The notes under the pieces: model-generated
Seen by the model: only the letters and a program-made list of their open reading frames with translations
What the model was told of the DNA's origin: nothing
Database searches by the model: none
Made by a program: the position numbers and the translations under genes
Shown here: one piece after another, positions 45,629-53,502 of the stretch
Numbering within the stretch: position 1 is the first letter of the stretch
How the letters are laid out: every line of letters starts with the position of its first letter
Assembly (NCBI RefSeq): GCF_001274725.1
Contig: NZ_LGUF01000007.1
Coordinates: 4,967,655-5,031,654, forward strand
Direction: 5' to 3'
Length of the DNA stretch: 64,000 bases
Origin: Sporosarcina globispora
GTDB taxonomy: Bacteria; Bacillota; Bacilli; Bacillales; Cytobacillaceae

Positions 45629-47092
45629 ATGGATTATGCATTAATTATATCAATTACCGTATATATGATTGGAATGCTTTGGATTGGCTATTATGCCTAT
45701 AAACGGACTTCCAATTTATCAGACTACATGCTCGGAGGACGAACATTGGGTCCTGCGGTAACCGCTTTAAGTGCGGGTGCATCCGATATGAGCGGCTGGC
45801 TGCTGATGGGGCTTCCTGGAGCCATGTATGCCACTGGCCTAAGCGCTTCCTGGATTGTCATTGGCCTGACTCTTGGAGCATGGGCGAACTGGCTCTATGT
45901 TGCACCAAGGCTTCGCACTTATACTGAAATAGCCAATGACTCTATTACGATTCCTGGTTATTTAGAAAACCGTTTCGGGGATTCTTCCAAAATCCTGCGC
46001 CTGATTTCAGGATTAGTTATCTTAATCTTCTTTACCTTTTATGTATCATCAGGCATGGTTTCCGGCGGAGTCTTATTCCAAAGCACTTTCGGACTGGACT
46101 ACCATACAGGTTTATGGATCATTACAGGAGTTGTCGTAGCTTATACGCTGTTTGGAGGATTTCTTGCAGTTAGCTGGACAGACTTTGTTCAAGGTTTGAT
46201 CATGTTCTTCGCCCTCATTCTAGTACCATTAGTAACACTTTTCCATGTAGGCGGATTCGGGCCGGCCATTGAAACTGCTCGAACAATCAATCCAGCTTTC
46301 CTTGATATTTTTAAAGGGGCCAGTTTTCTAGGCATCATCTCCCTTTTTGCATGGGGACTTGGCTATTTTGGGCAGCCTCATATTATCGTCCGTTTTATGG
46401 CTATCAGTTCAGTTAAGGAAATCAAAAAAGCCACCCGCATTGGGATGGGCTGGATGATCTTTTCAAGCATCGGCGCTATGCTGACAGGTTTTGTGGGCAT
46501 TGCTTATGTTGCTGATACAGGAATTAGCATTGAAGATCCTGAAACGATCTTCATCCTCCTGGGGGAAGTATTATTCCACCCGATCATCACCGGATTTTTA
46601 ATCTCGGCAATTCTCGCGGCTATCATGAGTACCATCTCATCACAGCTGCTTGTAACATCAAGTTCATTAACGGAAGATTTATATAAAACATTCTTCCGCC
46701 GCTCAGCAACAGATAAAGAGCTAGTTACAATCGGCAGATTATCCGTATTGCTTGTTTCGATTATTGCATTGTGGATTTCGTGGGAGAAAAACGAAACAAT
46801 TCTCGACCTTGTAGGCTATGCCTGGGCAGGCTTCGGTTCTTCCTTCGGTCCGCTTATCATCCTTAGTCTTTATTGGAAGCGTATGACAAGATGGGGAGCC
46901 TTAGCAGGAATGATTGTAGGGGCCGGCACAGTCATCATTTGGTCACAAGCTGGATTATCTGATGTACTTTATGAAATGATTCCAGGCTTCTCTGCCAGCT
47001 TAATTGCCATCATAGTAGTAAGTCTTCTTACTGAAAAGCCATCTGCAGAAGTTGAAAAACAATTTGCTGACTTTGAAAAATCATTAAAATAA
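45629..47092 (+). CDS. putP: Sodium/proline symporter
   Basis: A 487-residue SSS (SLC5) family transporter with 12-13 membrane helices. Signature segments: YMLGGRTLGPAVTALSAGASDMSGW (shown here in part: GGRTLGPAVTALSAGASDMS), LPGAMYATG, and GYFGQPHIIVRFMAI. The residues of the Na+ site (Ala/Ser in SAGASDMSGW) are present as in E. coli PutP. AAAAAGGAGG precedes the ATG. Proline uptake fits the adjacent putB and putR. Confidence 0.94.
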   Translation: MDYALIISITVYMIGMLWIGYYAYKRTSNLSDYMLGGRTLGPAVTALSAGASDMSGWLLMGLPGAMYATGLSASWIVIGLTLGAWANWLYVAPRLRTYTEIANDSITIPGYLENRFGDSSKILRLISGLVILIFFTFYVSSGMVSGGVLFQSTFGLDYHTGLWIITGVVVAYTLFGGFLAVSWTDFVQGLIMFFALILVPLVTLFHVGGFGPAIETARTINPAFLDIFKGASFLGIISLFAWGLGYFGQPHIIVRFMAISSVKEIKKATRIGMGWMIFSSIGAMLTGFVGIAYVADTGISIEDPETIFILLGEVLFHPIITGFLISAILAAIMSTISSQLLVTSSSLTEDLYKTFFRRSATDKELVTIGRLSVLLVSIIALWISWEKNETILDLVGYAWAGFGSSFGPLIILSLYWKRMTRWGALAGMIVGAGTVIIWSQAGLSDVLYEMIPGFSASLIAIIVVSLLTEKPSAEVEKQFADFEKSLK

Positions 47093-47104
47093 CCTAAATT
47101 ATTT

Positions 47105-47138
47105 GGACTGGGCTTAGAAAATGCCCGGTCCTTTTTCT
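47105..47138 (+). terminator. Terminator of putP
   Basis: GGACTGGGC/GCCCGGTCC with a nine-base loop followed by TTTTTCTTT. Confidence 0.88.
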
Positions 47139-47212
47139 TTCGGCACAATTCGGGTGGTGTCTCTCATTGTTTTTCACTATAATAAAGAACAGCAATGTTT
47201 AGGAGGGAGCTT

Positions 47213-48442
47213 ATGAGCCAGCCACTGGAGAAAATCCTTAATATGACAGATATTGATGAGATCACGGAAATGGTCAGCACTTTTTTAAAGAAGCCTGTGG
47301 TTATCGAGGATGAACAATTTTCGCTGCTGGCTTATAGCTCGTATTATATTGAACATTTTGATTTGGCAAACCAGCAGACCATTTTTTCAAAAAGATGGCC
47401 AATCCCCATTTTGGAGAAATTTATGGACGAAGGCATTGTTGATCAGTTAAAGACAATTCCTGAGCCTTTCAGAATTAAGAAAATGGAAGAAATCGGCCTT
47501 AACCAGCGTGTAGTTGTAAGCGCCAAACATAAAGAGCAGATACTGGGATTTATTTGGGTCCAGGAGTTGGAAGGCTTTCTATCAGAAAGCGAAATGAAAT
47601 TTCTGCATGACGTTTCCTTCCATATTGGAAAGCTTTTATATCAGAAAAACCTGAAGAAGCTTCGCAAGGAAGAAGAAAAACACCAATTTTATCAAAAGAT
47701 TATTGATCGTACCTATCAGACTGAAGATCAAATTAAGTGGGAAGCAGCCAAAGTTAAAATCATCCTTCCGGAGGCATTTATCATCAATGTATTTACGGTA
47801 ATCCAGGCAGATGAAGAGATTTTTGCGGAATTGAATGAAACCGTTCGGCTGTTCGCGAACGCTCTCAGCCATCCAGCTCACATATTTACTAATCAGCAGG
47901 AAATCATCGTAATGATCGGCAGCAGTTCCCCTGCACCCGGAAGCCTATCAGAAGCTGCACACGAATTAACCAATACCGTCCTTAGCCAATCCAGGCAGCA
48001 GACTGTGTATGCAGGGATCGGGGGAGAATATGCCTCCATCTTAAAACTGCGCAAAAGCTATGCAGAGGCACTCGAGGTCATCAAAGCCGCCAAATTCATT
48101 GGATCACCTGAAGAACTGCCTTATGAATATAAAAAACTCTGGGTATTCCGTTACCTGGAACCTATTGCTCAGCATAACAGCCAGACTAATTATGTAAATG
48201 AAGACGTTAGGAAACTTCAGAAAAAAGATTTGGAAAGCCAAACCACCCTGCTAAAGACGCTTGAAGTATATTTATTGAACAACTGCCGCCTTAAGCCGAC
48301 AGCGGAACAGCTTTTCATTCATACAAATACATTAAAATACCGAATGAAACAAATTACAGATCTGACTTCAATCGACTTTGATGACTTTAACACAAGATGC
48401 CAGCTGTACATTGATTTACAGCTGCTTAAGCGGAAGAAATAA
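47213..48442 (+). CDS. putR: PucR/CdaR-family proline-responsive regulator
   Basis: A 409-residue regulator with an N-terminal GAF-like sensory region (about residues 10-150), a central GGDEF-like CdaR domain (about 165-290) and a C-terminal PucR helix-turn-helix (TLLKTLEVYLLNNCRLKPTA, FIHTNTLKYRMKQI). This is the architecture and size of B. subtilis PutR, which activates putBCP in response to proline. The ATG at 47213 follows AGGAGGG; the frame opens six codons earlier. It is separated from putP by a terminator, so it has its own promoter. Confidence 0.88.
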   Translation: MSQPLEKILNMTDIDEITEMVSTFLKKPVVIEDEQFSLLAYSSYYIEHFDLANQQTIFSKRWPIPILEKFMDEGIVDQLKTIPEPFRIKKMEEIGLNQRVVVSAKHKEQILGFIWVQELEGFLSESEMKFLHDVSFHIGKLLYQKNLKKLRKEEEKHQFYQKIIDRTYQTEDQIKWEAAKVKIILPEAFIINVFTVIQADEEIFAELNETVRLFANALSHPAHIFTNQQEIIVMIGSSSPAPGSLSEAAHELTNTVLSQSRQQTVYAGIGGEYASILKLRKSYAEALEVIKAAKFIGSPEELPYEYKKLWVFRYLEPIAQHNSQTNYVNEDVRKLQKKDLESQTTLLKTLEVYLLNNCRLKPTAEQLFIHTNTLKYRMKQITDLTSIDFDDFNTRCQLYIDLQLLKRKK

Positions 48443-48500
48443 AAGTGCTGGCTGCTCCTTTCAACTTATATACGAATCAGAATAGTAAAAGTTCTAAAAA

Positions 48501-48537
48501 GAAATGCCTGTCCCCTTTTCAGGGAACAGGCATCTTT
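48501..48537. terminator. Bidirectional terminator between putR and the small membrane protein gene
   Basis: ATGCCTGTCCCC pairs with GGGAACAGGCAT around a short loop, with flanking A/T tracts on both strands. Confidence 0.8.
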
Positions 48538-48538
48538 A

Positions 48539-48721
48539 TTATTCTTCTTTTTCCGGCTTGAATAAAAAATATGAGATAACGCCTGATAATAGTGCTGCAC
48601 CAGCTGCTATCATCAATCGAATCGTCATGTCTATTTGCTGATAATCCTTATTCAGCATCCACATTGCAGCCCCAGCTACAAGAATCATAATGGGAATGAC
48701 AATAAGCTTCCTATTTTTCAA
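48539..48721 (-). CDS. Small two-helix membrane protein
   Basis: A 60-residue protein with two hydrophobic segments (about residues 5-22 and 33-53) and a charged C-terminus ending FKPEKEE. The start is TTG at 48721 with AAAGGATG nine bases upstream, and a terminator follows the stop. I do not recognise a family. Ribosome site, terminator and composition support a real gene. Confidence 0.6.
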   Translation of the reverse strand: MKNRKLIVIPIMILVAGAAMWMLNKDYQQIDMTIRLMIAAGAALLSGVISYFLFKPEKEE

Positions 48722-48790
48722 GATTTCTTACATCCTTTCGTGCTTCAGGCTAATCATATTTTATTATATAAGAATTTAACAAAAATAGAT

Positions 48791-49211
48791 AATAACACCC
48801 CCTCTGGAAACCCTTCCAATTTCCATTTGGCGGATTTATCGATCGCCCTGTCTTCCGCCGTTCTTTTCGGGCCGCAAGTCGGCATGTATGCATTCTTTGG
48901 GGTAATTATTAATGGATTTGTCATTGATTATGCACTGCAGCAATTCAATTCGAACAAGGAAATTGTAATTATCAGCAGCCATAGTGATGAAATTAAAACC
49001 TATATTGTTCATGAACTGGGCAAAGGAGCAACCATCCATACTGCAACCGGCACATTCACATCAGACAAAAAAGAAGTCATTACAACTATCCCTGGGGAGA
49101 AAAGATTTTACAAAGCTGAAAAGCTATATTACCCAGATTGATAATAAGGCATTCATCCCTGTTCACACGATGAATGAAATTCTCAGCCAAAACTTTAAAC
49201 GGCTGGCATAG
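48791..49211 (+). pseudogene. YitT-family (DUF161/DUF2179) gene remnant
   Basis: The translated segment SSAVLFGPQVGMYAFFGVII, then IVIISSHSDEIKTYIVHELG and GATIHTATGTFTSDKKEV, corresponds to the last membrane helix and DUF2179 domain of YitT-type membrane proteins. The N-terminal membrane helices are missing; the frame upstream shows no homology. Near 49095-49110 the reading continues in the +1 frame (TKLKSYITQIDNKAFIPVHT), ending at 49211. A truncation and a frameshift therefore make this non-functional. Confidence 0.8.
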
Positions 49212-49593
49212 ATATTCAGCTAAGAATGGAGCTTTATATCAAAAAAAGTACCTTTTCCAAGCTCTGCTTCGGATTTAAAGTCACATATTGTCCAAATAGA
49301 TTAATTCGGCAGAGTCTCTCCTATTGAAGATATTCTGCAGGTGCCAAACGCGTACAATTGCAGAAAGAAAGCTGAATAAATGGTGCCCGGCAAAATATGG
49401 TCCGGGTTTTTCATCCCTCTATTTTCTAAATGATGAGTAATAAGGTTTACTGCCAGCTCCTTTTTCTTACATAAAAACAGGACTATCGTGTTATTTTGAT
49501 GTTATTATTCGTAATTATCCGGCATTAAAGGTATAATTTATTTTGGTAAAAAAATAGATAGCTAGAAAATGTGTTTACATAAGGGAGGATTCT
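49212..49593. other. Non-coding stretch with gene fossils
   Basis: About 380 bases without an intact gene. They hold the kinase-like fossil above and a terminator-like hairpin CCCGG/CCGGG followed by TTTTT near 49386-49413 on the plus strand. The promoter and ribosome site of the next gene complete the stretch. Confidence 0.5.
49220..49300 (-). pseudogene. Possible C-terminal remnant of a sensor histidine kinase
   Basis: On the minus strand, ICDFKSEAELGKGTFFDIKL followed by HS and a stop resembles the end of a HATPase_c domain (the G2-box GKGTxF). An in-frame stop lies a few codons upstream and nothing else of a kinase is present. It is a short fossil, supported only by this motif. Confidence 0.45.
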
Positions 49594-49974
49594 ATGATGG
49601 GATGGGTAATCGCCATATTATTTGGTTCAGCAGTTGTGCTGCTCATTTTATCGTTTTTAAAAACGGCACAATCTAAATCAAATCTTGAGCAGCAAATCGA
49701 TCAAGTTACTTTTACACTAAAAAATGAAATTCATGAGCTCCAGCAGCAAATCAGAAATATTGAATTGGACGCAGAGATTACGGCGAAGCAATCCGGGGCA
49801 ATGGGAGGTATTTCCGAGGAACGACTTTTGCTTCGCGAAGTTCTGGATATGCATAAGCGAGGATATTCTTTTGAAAGCATTGCATTAAAAAAACAGCTTA
49901 CGCCTAATGAGGTTGAGCTGATGCTTCTGCCTTATTTAGCGAACAAAGGTGAAAGGAGCATGGTTGCCCAATGA
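49594..49974 (+). CDS. Membrane-anchored coiled-coil protein with C-terminal HTH-like segment
   Basis: A 126-residue protein: one N-terminal membrane helix (about residues 3-22), a coiled coil (about 30-62), and a C-terminal segment LLREVLDMHKRGYSFESIAL, then LTPNEVELMLLPYL, which looks like a small helix-turn-helix. The layout resembles the DUF6115/SwrB-like proteins of Bacillus. GGGAGG precedes ATGATG. The stop overlaps the next start (ATGA), so the two genes form a coupled operon. Function unknown. Confidence 0.7.
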   Translation: MMGWVIAILFGSAVVLLILSFLKTAQSKSNLEQQIDQVTFTLKNEIHELQQQIRNIELDAEITAKQSGAMGGISEERLLLREVLDMHKRGYSFESIALKKQLTPNEVELMLLPYLANKGERSMVAQ

Positions 49975-50474
49975 CACCAAATTCCTTGCGCAGTTTTGCA
50001 GCTGGACTATTAGTGGCTGCCATTTTGACGGGAAGCGTCTATCTATTTGGCCCTTCTGAAGCCAAGAGTACAGAAAAGCCATCTGATAAAACAGAGAAAG
50101 CAGAGAAGCTTTCAGATAAAGAAATGATTGAACTTCTGGCATCTAAAGGCTACGTCATTAACACTGAAGATGAATGGAGCAAGCAGCTCGCTGCCGCTGC
50201 AGAGTCCAGCAAGAAAAAGGAAGAAAAAGCAGAAGAGAAAACAGAAGACAAAACTGGCGAAAAAGTGGTTTACCGGACTATTATAACCGTTTCAATGGGA
50301 ATGACCAGCATTGACGTGGGGAACGCCCTTGAAAGAGCCAATATTATTGAAAGCGGAGTCCAATTCTATAAAGATGTAGAAAAACGAGGTCTTGAGAACG
50401 ACCTGCGTCCCGGCACATTTGAAATAGAAAGCGGAATGACGACAGACGAGATCATTTCCGTTATATTTAAGTAA
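49971..50474 (+). CDS. Short MltG/YceG-like membrane-anchored protein
   Basis: The 167-residue protein has an N-terminal signal anchor (about residues 8-26), a Lys/Glu-rich linker (about 30-95) and a C-terminal domain. TIITVSMGMTSIDVGNALER, then DLRPGTFEIESGMTTDEII resembles the LysM-like N-terminal part of the endolytic transglycosylase MltG. The catalytic Glu-bearing domain of full MltG is absent, so it cannot be a complete transglycosylase. It is translationally coupled to the upstream gene and followed by a strong terminator. Confidence 0.75.
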   Translation: MTPNSLRSFAAGLLVAAILTGSVYLFGPSEAKSTEKPSDKTEKAEKLSDKEMIELLASKGYVINTEDEWSKQLAAAAESSKKKEEKAEEKTEDKTGEKVVYRTIITVSMGMTSIDVGNALERANIIESGVQFYKDVEKRGLENDLRPGTFEIESGMTTDEIISVIFK

Positions 50475-50475
50475 T

Positions 50476-50509
50476 AAAAAGCTCCTTTTCGGTGAAAAGG
50501 AGCTTTTTT
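50476..50509 (+). terminator. Terminator of the two-gene membrane protein operon
   Basis: AAAAAGCTCCTTTTC/GAAAAGGAGCTTTTT, a perfect 15-bp stem with a three-base loop and T-run. Confidence 0.92.
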
Positions 50510-50550
50510 CTATATTTTTAAAAAAAATTTATTAATTTGGTGCCATAGGA

Positions 50551-50652
50551 AACATTTATGTGCGCATAATGCCAATTTACGTTCGGATAAAAATTTTTAT
50601 GTGCGTAAAACACAAATTTATATGCGTATAAAAAAATTTATGTGCGCTTAAA
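50551..50652. repeat. Five degenerate 20-21 bp tandem repeats
   Basis: Five copies of a motif close to AATTTATGTGCGTATAA lie head to tail. The TTTA of each copy starts at 50555, 50576, 50596, 50617 and 50637, a period of 21, 20, 21 and 20 bp. Copies differ by point changes and one has TTCGG for TGCGT. They lie between the strong terminator and the converging hydrolase gene. There are no spacers, so it is not a CRISPR array. Confidence 0.8.
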
Positions 50653-50675
50653 TCAGGTTTCATAGAGCCTGCTTA

Positions 50676-51455
50676 CTATTTCATAAACCCTCGGATAGCC
50701 TCAGCAAGTTCCTCCGGTGCTTCATACATGCTCATATGCCCTGCACCCTTAATGGTCACCTGCTTGATATTAGGTCCTTCAACTGCAAATGACTTCTCCG
50801 GTGGGACAATCTGGTCTCTTTCACCTGCTACAATTAATACTGGCAGCTCTGTCCTTTTTAATACATGGCTGCGGTCTGCACGCTGTTTCATCGCTTTCAA
50901 GGCAGCCTTTGCACCTTCAGGGCTTGTACGATAGCCAATCTCTTTCGCCATTTGAAGTTCTTCTGGACGTTTCTCCCCTGGTGCAAAGAGCTTTGGCACA
51001 AGTCCATCAACGAAGGATTCAATTCCCTCTTTATCGATTTTGCCAGCAGCTGCGTCTCTTCCTTTCTTTCCTTCTTCTGAATCCGGGCTGGCTGTTGAAT
51101 GGACAAGAGAAAAGGATTTCAGCTTGTCTTCGCAGGCTTCAGCAAATGCAAGAGTTACATACCCGCCCAATGAGTGGCCGAAAAGAGATACTTTCTCCAG
51201 CTCCAGTTCATCCACTGCCCCCTTGATTACTTCAGCCATCTTCTCAATTGATGGGTCACCGGCTGGCAAACCTGAACCCCCATGCCCTGGAAGATCCACT
51301 GCAATGACCCGAAAGTCCTTCACCAAATCTGGAATCACCCTCGCCCAATAATCTTTACTGCCGCAAAATCCATGCAGCAATACTAACGGTTCACCTTTGC
51401 CTTCGTCATAGTATGAGATAGCTGTTCCATTTACATCTTTTATTTTTGCGTCCAT
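50676..51455 (-). CDS. Alpha/beta hydrolase
   Basis: A 259-residue alpha/beta hydrolase: oxyanion motif LLHGFCGS, nucleophile Ser in GHSLGG, acid Asp in VAGERDQIVPP, and catalytic His in GAGHMSMYEAPEEL. This subgroup includes esterases, haloperoxidase-like and MhpC-type C-C hydrolases; the substrate cannot be fixed. No signal peptide. A GNAT-like gene lies 15 bp upstream in the same direction, suggesting an operon. Confidence 0.87.
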   Translation of the reverse strand: MDAKIKDVNGTAISYYDEGKGEPLVLLHGFCGSKDYWARVIPDLVKDFRVIAVDLPGHGGSGLPAGDPSIEKMAEVIKGAVDELELEKVSLFGHSLGGYVTLAFAEACEDKLKSFSLVHSTASPDSEEGKKGRDAAAGKIDKEGIESFVDGLVPKLFAPGEKRPEELQMAKEIGYRTSPEGAKAALKAMKQRADRSHVLKRTELPVLIVAGERDQIVPPEKSFAVEGPNIKQVTIKGAGHMSMYEAPEELAEAIRGFMK

Positions 51456-51470
51456 CCAGTAAAACCTCCT

Positions 51471-51752
51471 TTATTTTGCGAGTAAATCCTGATATTCGCT
51501 TTTTCGGTCAAAAACTGCTTTGGCATATGAGCAGGCAGGAACAATTTTATATCCTTTGCTGCGTGCCTCCTGAACGACATTTTCCAGCAGCTTTCCTGCA
51601 ATCCCCTGGCCGCGCAGGGAGTCACTTACATATGTATGATCTATGGTTATGACTGAATCGCCGCTTGAGATATAGGTAATTTCAGCAATCATATTCCCTT
51701 CTTCATTATTTATAAAAAAACGATTATCTTCTTTTTGTATATTTGCATTCAT
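51471..51752 (-). CDS. GNAT-like acetyltransferase, COG2388 type
   Basis: A 93-residue minimal acetyltransferase-like protein of the YjdJ/COG2388 type. It has the acetyl-CoA loop RGQGIAGKLLENVVQEARSKG and the conserved end VPACSYAKAVFDRK with the Cys typical of this group. GGAGG precedes the ATG. The substrate is unknown; the eukaryotic relative GTLF3B/NATD1 is also uncharacterised. Confidence 0.82.
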   Translation of the reverse strand: MNANIQKEDNRFFINNEEGNMIAEITYISSGDSVITIDHTYVSDSLRGQGIAGKLLENVVQEARSKGYKIVPACSYAKAVFDRKSEYQDLLAK

Positions 51753-52252
51753 ATCATTTCCTCCTTCATTAAAAATTACCTCTAATATGTCCTTATTCTT
51801 GATGTTAACATACTATCTTCAAAATTATCCGATATCCTTATCCTACATCTTCCCTCCTTAATAAAACGTTTAAACTATAATTTTTTTTGCGGTCACTGCA
51901 ATTGCTTCATATTGGCCGCTATGGTGCTGGCCGGAAACAATATATGTATTGGAAAAACACTTGATAAATTAAAAGAAATCCCCTTCTGTTATCCAGCAGA
52001 AAGGGATTTTTTCTTTTAGGCATAATTTTTATAGTACTTTAACAATATTTGAATTGTAATAGAAGATACTTCAAACCCTTTTATGCTATTACTCTATATC
52101 AGCCATCAATGCCACTCTCTATACATGCTTTCAAACATTCAAGCTCACCTTACCCGGCTGCTTCAAAGGACACTTTAGCATCTTCAATTTTTAACATCTG
52201 ATCCTACATTTTTCTTTAGACAGCGTCTATGTCAGGAAATACCTTTTACTCT
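51753..52252. other. Gene-free 500-bp region
   Basis: No intact gene is seen. Around 51885-51970 on the plus strand, two frames give fragments that join into a hydrophobic peptide (AVTAIAS in one frame, ILAAMVLAGNNICIGKTLDK in another), followed directly by the terminator at 51972-52018. This looks like the decayed end of a small membrane protein gene. The rest is AT-rich and unassigned. Confidence 0.45.
51972..52018 (+). terminator. Orphan terminator
   Basis: AAAAGAAATCCCcTTCTG pairs with CAGaAAGGGATTTTTTCTTTT on the plus strand. No intact plus-strand gene precedes it. Confidence 0.7.
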
Positions 52253-53476
52253 TTATGTTAGCTGTCCTGCGACAACTTTCCCCCTAAATATTACCGCCTC
52301 TCTTTTAGGTGTTCTCGCCACTGCTTCTGCCGAACAGGATGCACTGACTAGTACCATGTTTGCCTCTTCTCCCTCAAGCGGCCAAGTCACCTCACCATCC
52401 TTATTTAATGGAACTGGACCCCCAGTAGCCCATTTTAAAGATTGTGCCAAAGAAATTTCATCGCTTTTACGGTAAAGCTCACCATATCTCGTTACTTTTT
52501 CCAGCAGATCTCCATTCCCGAAAGGACCCCAGGAATCATAGAATCCATCGCAGCCAAGATAAACATTTACACCTTTCCGATCTAAGAGTTCAATTGGAGG
52601 AAGAGATTTTGTTATAGGAATCGTGGACATAATCGACATTCCAAGCTCGCTTAATTTATCTGCCATTTCTTCTGCCTGTGGGATAGGGATTTCACCTAGA
52701 CAAAATGCATGGCTCACAGCGGCACGATTGTGCCATTTTGCATCCTCTACCATTTCTGCAAATTTATCAATCGTATATAACCCTACATGTCCGCCATCAT
52801 GTAAATGGATGTCAATATCCGCATTAAACTCTGTACTTAGATTCATTACTTCATAAAGTGATTTCTCAATATTGCGGTCAATTCCCGCAGGATCAAGACC
52901 ACCTACAAGATTAGCTCCGGATCTCATCGCTTCTTTCATGAGAGGAATAACATTTTCCCTTAGAAGGCCGTGCTGCGGGAAAGCAACAATTTCGTAAGAT
53001 AGCTTATCGGAGTAGTCTTCTAAAGCTGCTTTTACACCTTCCAGGTTCTTCAAGCCAATATAAGGATCAATATTCACATGGGTACGGATATGAGTTGAAC
53101 CCTTAGAAAGGAGGAGCTCAATCATTTTGCTGGCCCGCTGTTTGGAAGAAGGCTCCAATTCCTCAAGTTCCATTGCTTCATACCTTAAGCGTTCTTCTAA
53201 ATTTTTGACGGGCCTGCAAGCCTTCCAATCAAGAGAAAGATAGGTTTTATCCAGATGGTTATGCATCTCCTTAAAAGAAGGCAGTACTAGTAATCCTCTT
53301 CCGTCCACTGTCAATTCATTCTTGGAAATTTCGTACCTGCTATTCTGCTTTTCTGCTATTTTTCCATCTGCAATTTTTAAATGGAAGAGTTCTGTTTTTG
53401 TAGTATAAGCACTATTTTCATCCTGAATATATCCTGTTTCAAGCTTAATATTTTTTAACCAATAGGAATTTGCCAT
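52253..53476 (-). CDS. CodA-like amidohydrolase, copy A
   Basis: A 407-residue cytosine-deaminase-type amidohydrolase. Predicted metal ligands: HNH (His72, His74), His224 and Asp310, with His133 and His256 also conserved. VAFPQHG matches the AFPQEG segment of E. coli CodA. Asp227 (DIHLHD) stands where I align CodA catalytic Glu217. Residue 309, before the metal Asp, is Cys, whereas copy B and CodA have His. Soluble, no signal peptide. It lies 26 bp after copy B and ends the minus-strand operon. Reaction unknown: deamination or hydrolysis of a ring amide are both possible. Confidence 0.82.
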   Translation of the reverse strand: MANSYWLKNIKLETGYIQDENSAYTTKTELFHLKIADGKIAEKQNSRYEISKNELTVDGRGLLVLPSFKEMHNHLDKTYLSLDWKACRPVKNLEERLRYEAMELEELEPSSKQRASKMIELLLSKGSTHIRTHVNIDPYIGLKNLEGVKAALEDYSDKLSYEIVAFPQHGLLRENVIPLMKEAMRSGANLVGGLDPAGIDRNIEKSLYEVMNLSTEFNADIDIHLHDGGHVGLYTIDKFAEMVEDAKWHNRAAVSHAFCLGEIPIPQAEEMADKLSELGMSIMSTIPITKSLPPIELLDRKGVNVYLGCDGFYDSWGPFGNGDLLEKVTRYGELYRKSDEISLAQSLKWATGGPVPLNKDGEVTWPLEGEEANMVLVSASCSAEAVARTPKREAVIFRGKVVAGQLT

Positions 53477-53502
53477 TTTGTATCCCCCTTTTCACTTTTC
53501 AT

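Noticed and set aside
50551..50652. CRISPR array
   Set aside because: The repeats are degenerate and directly adjoining with no spacers of constant length, and no cas genes are nearby.
50789..51226. 145-codon plus-strand open frame
   Set aside because: Antisense to the alpha/beta hydrolase, whose catalytic motifs are intact on the other strand.
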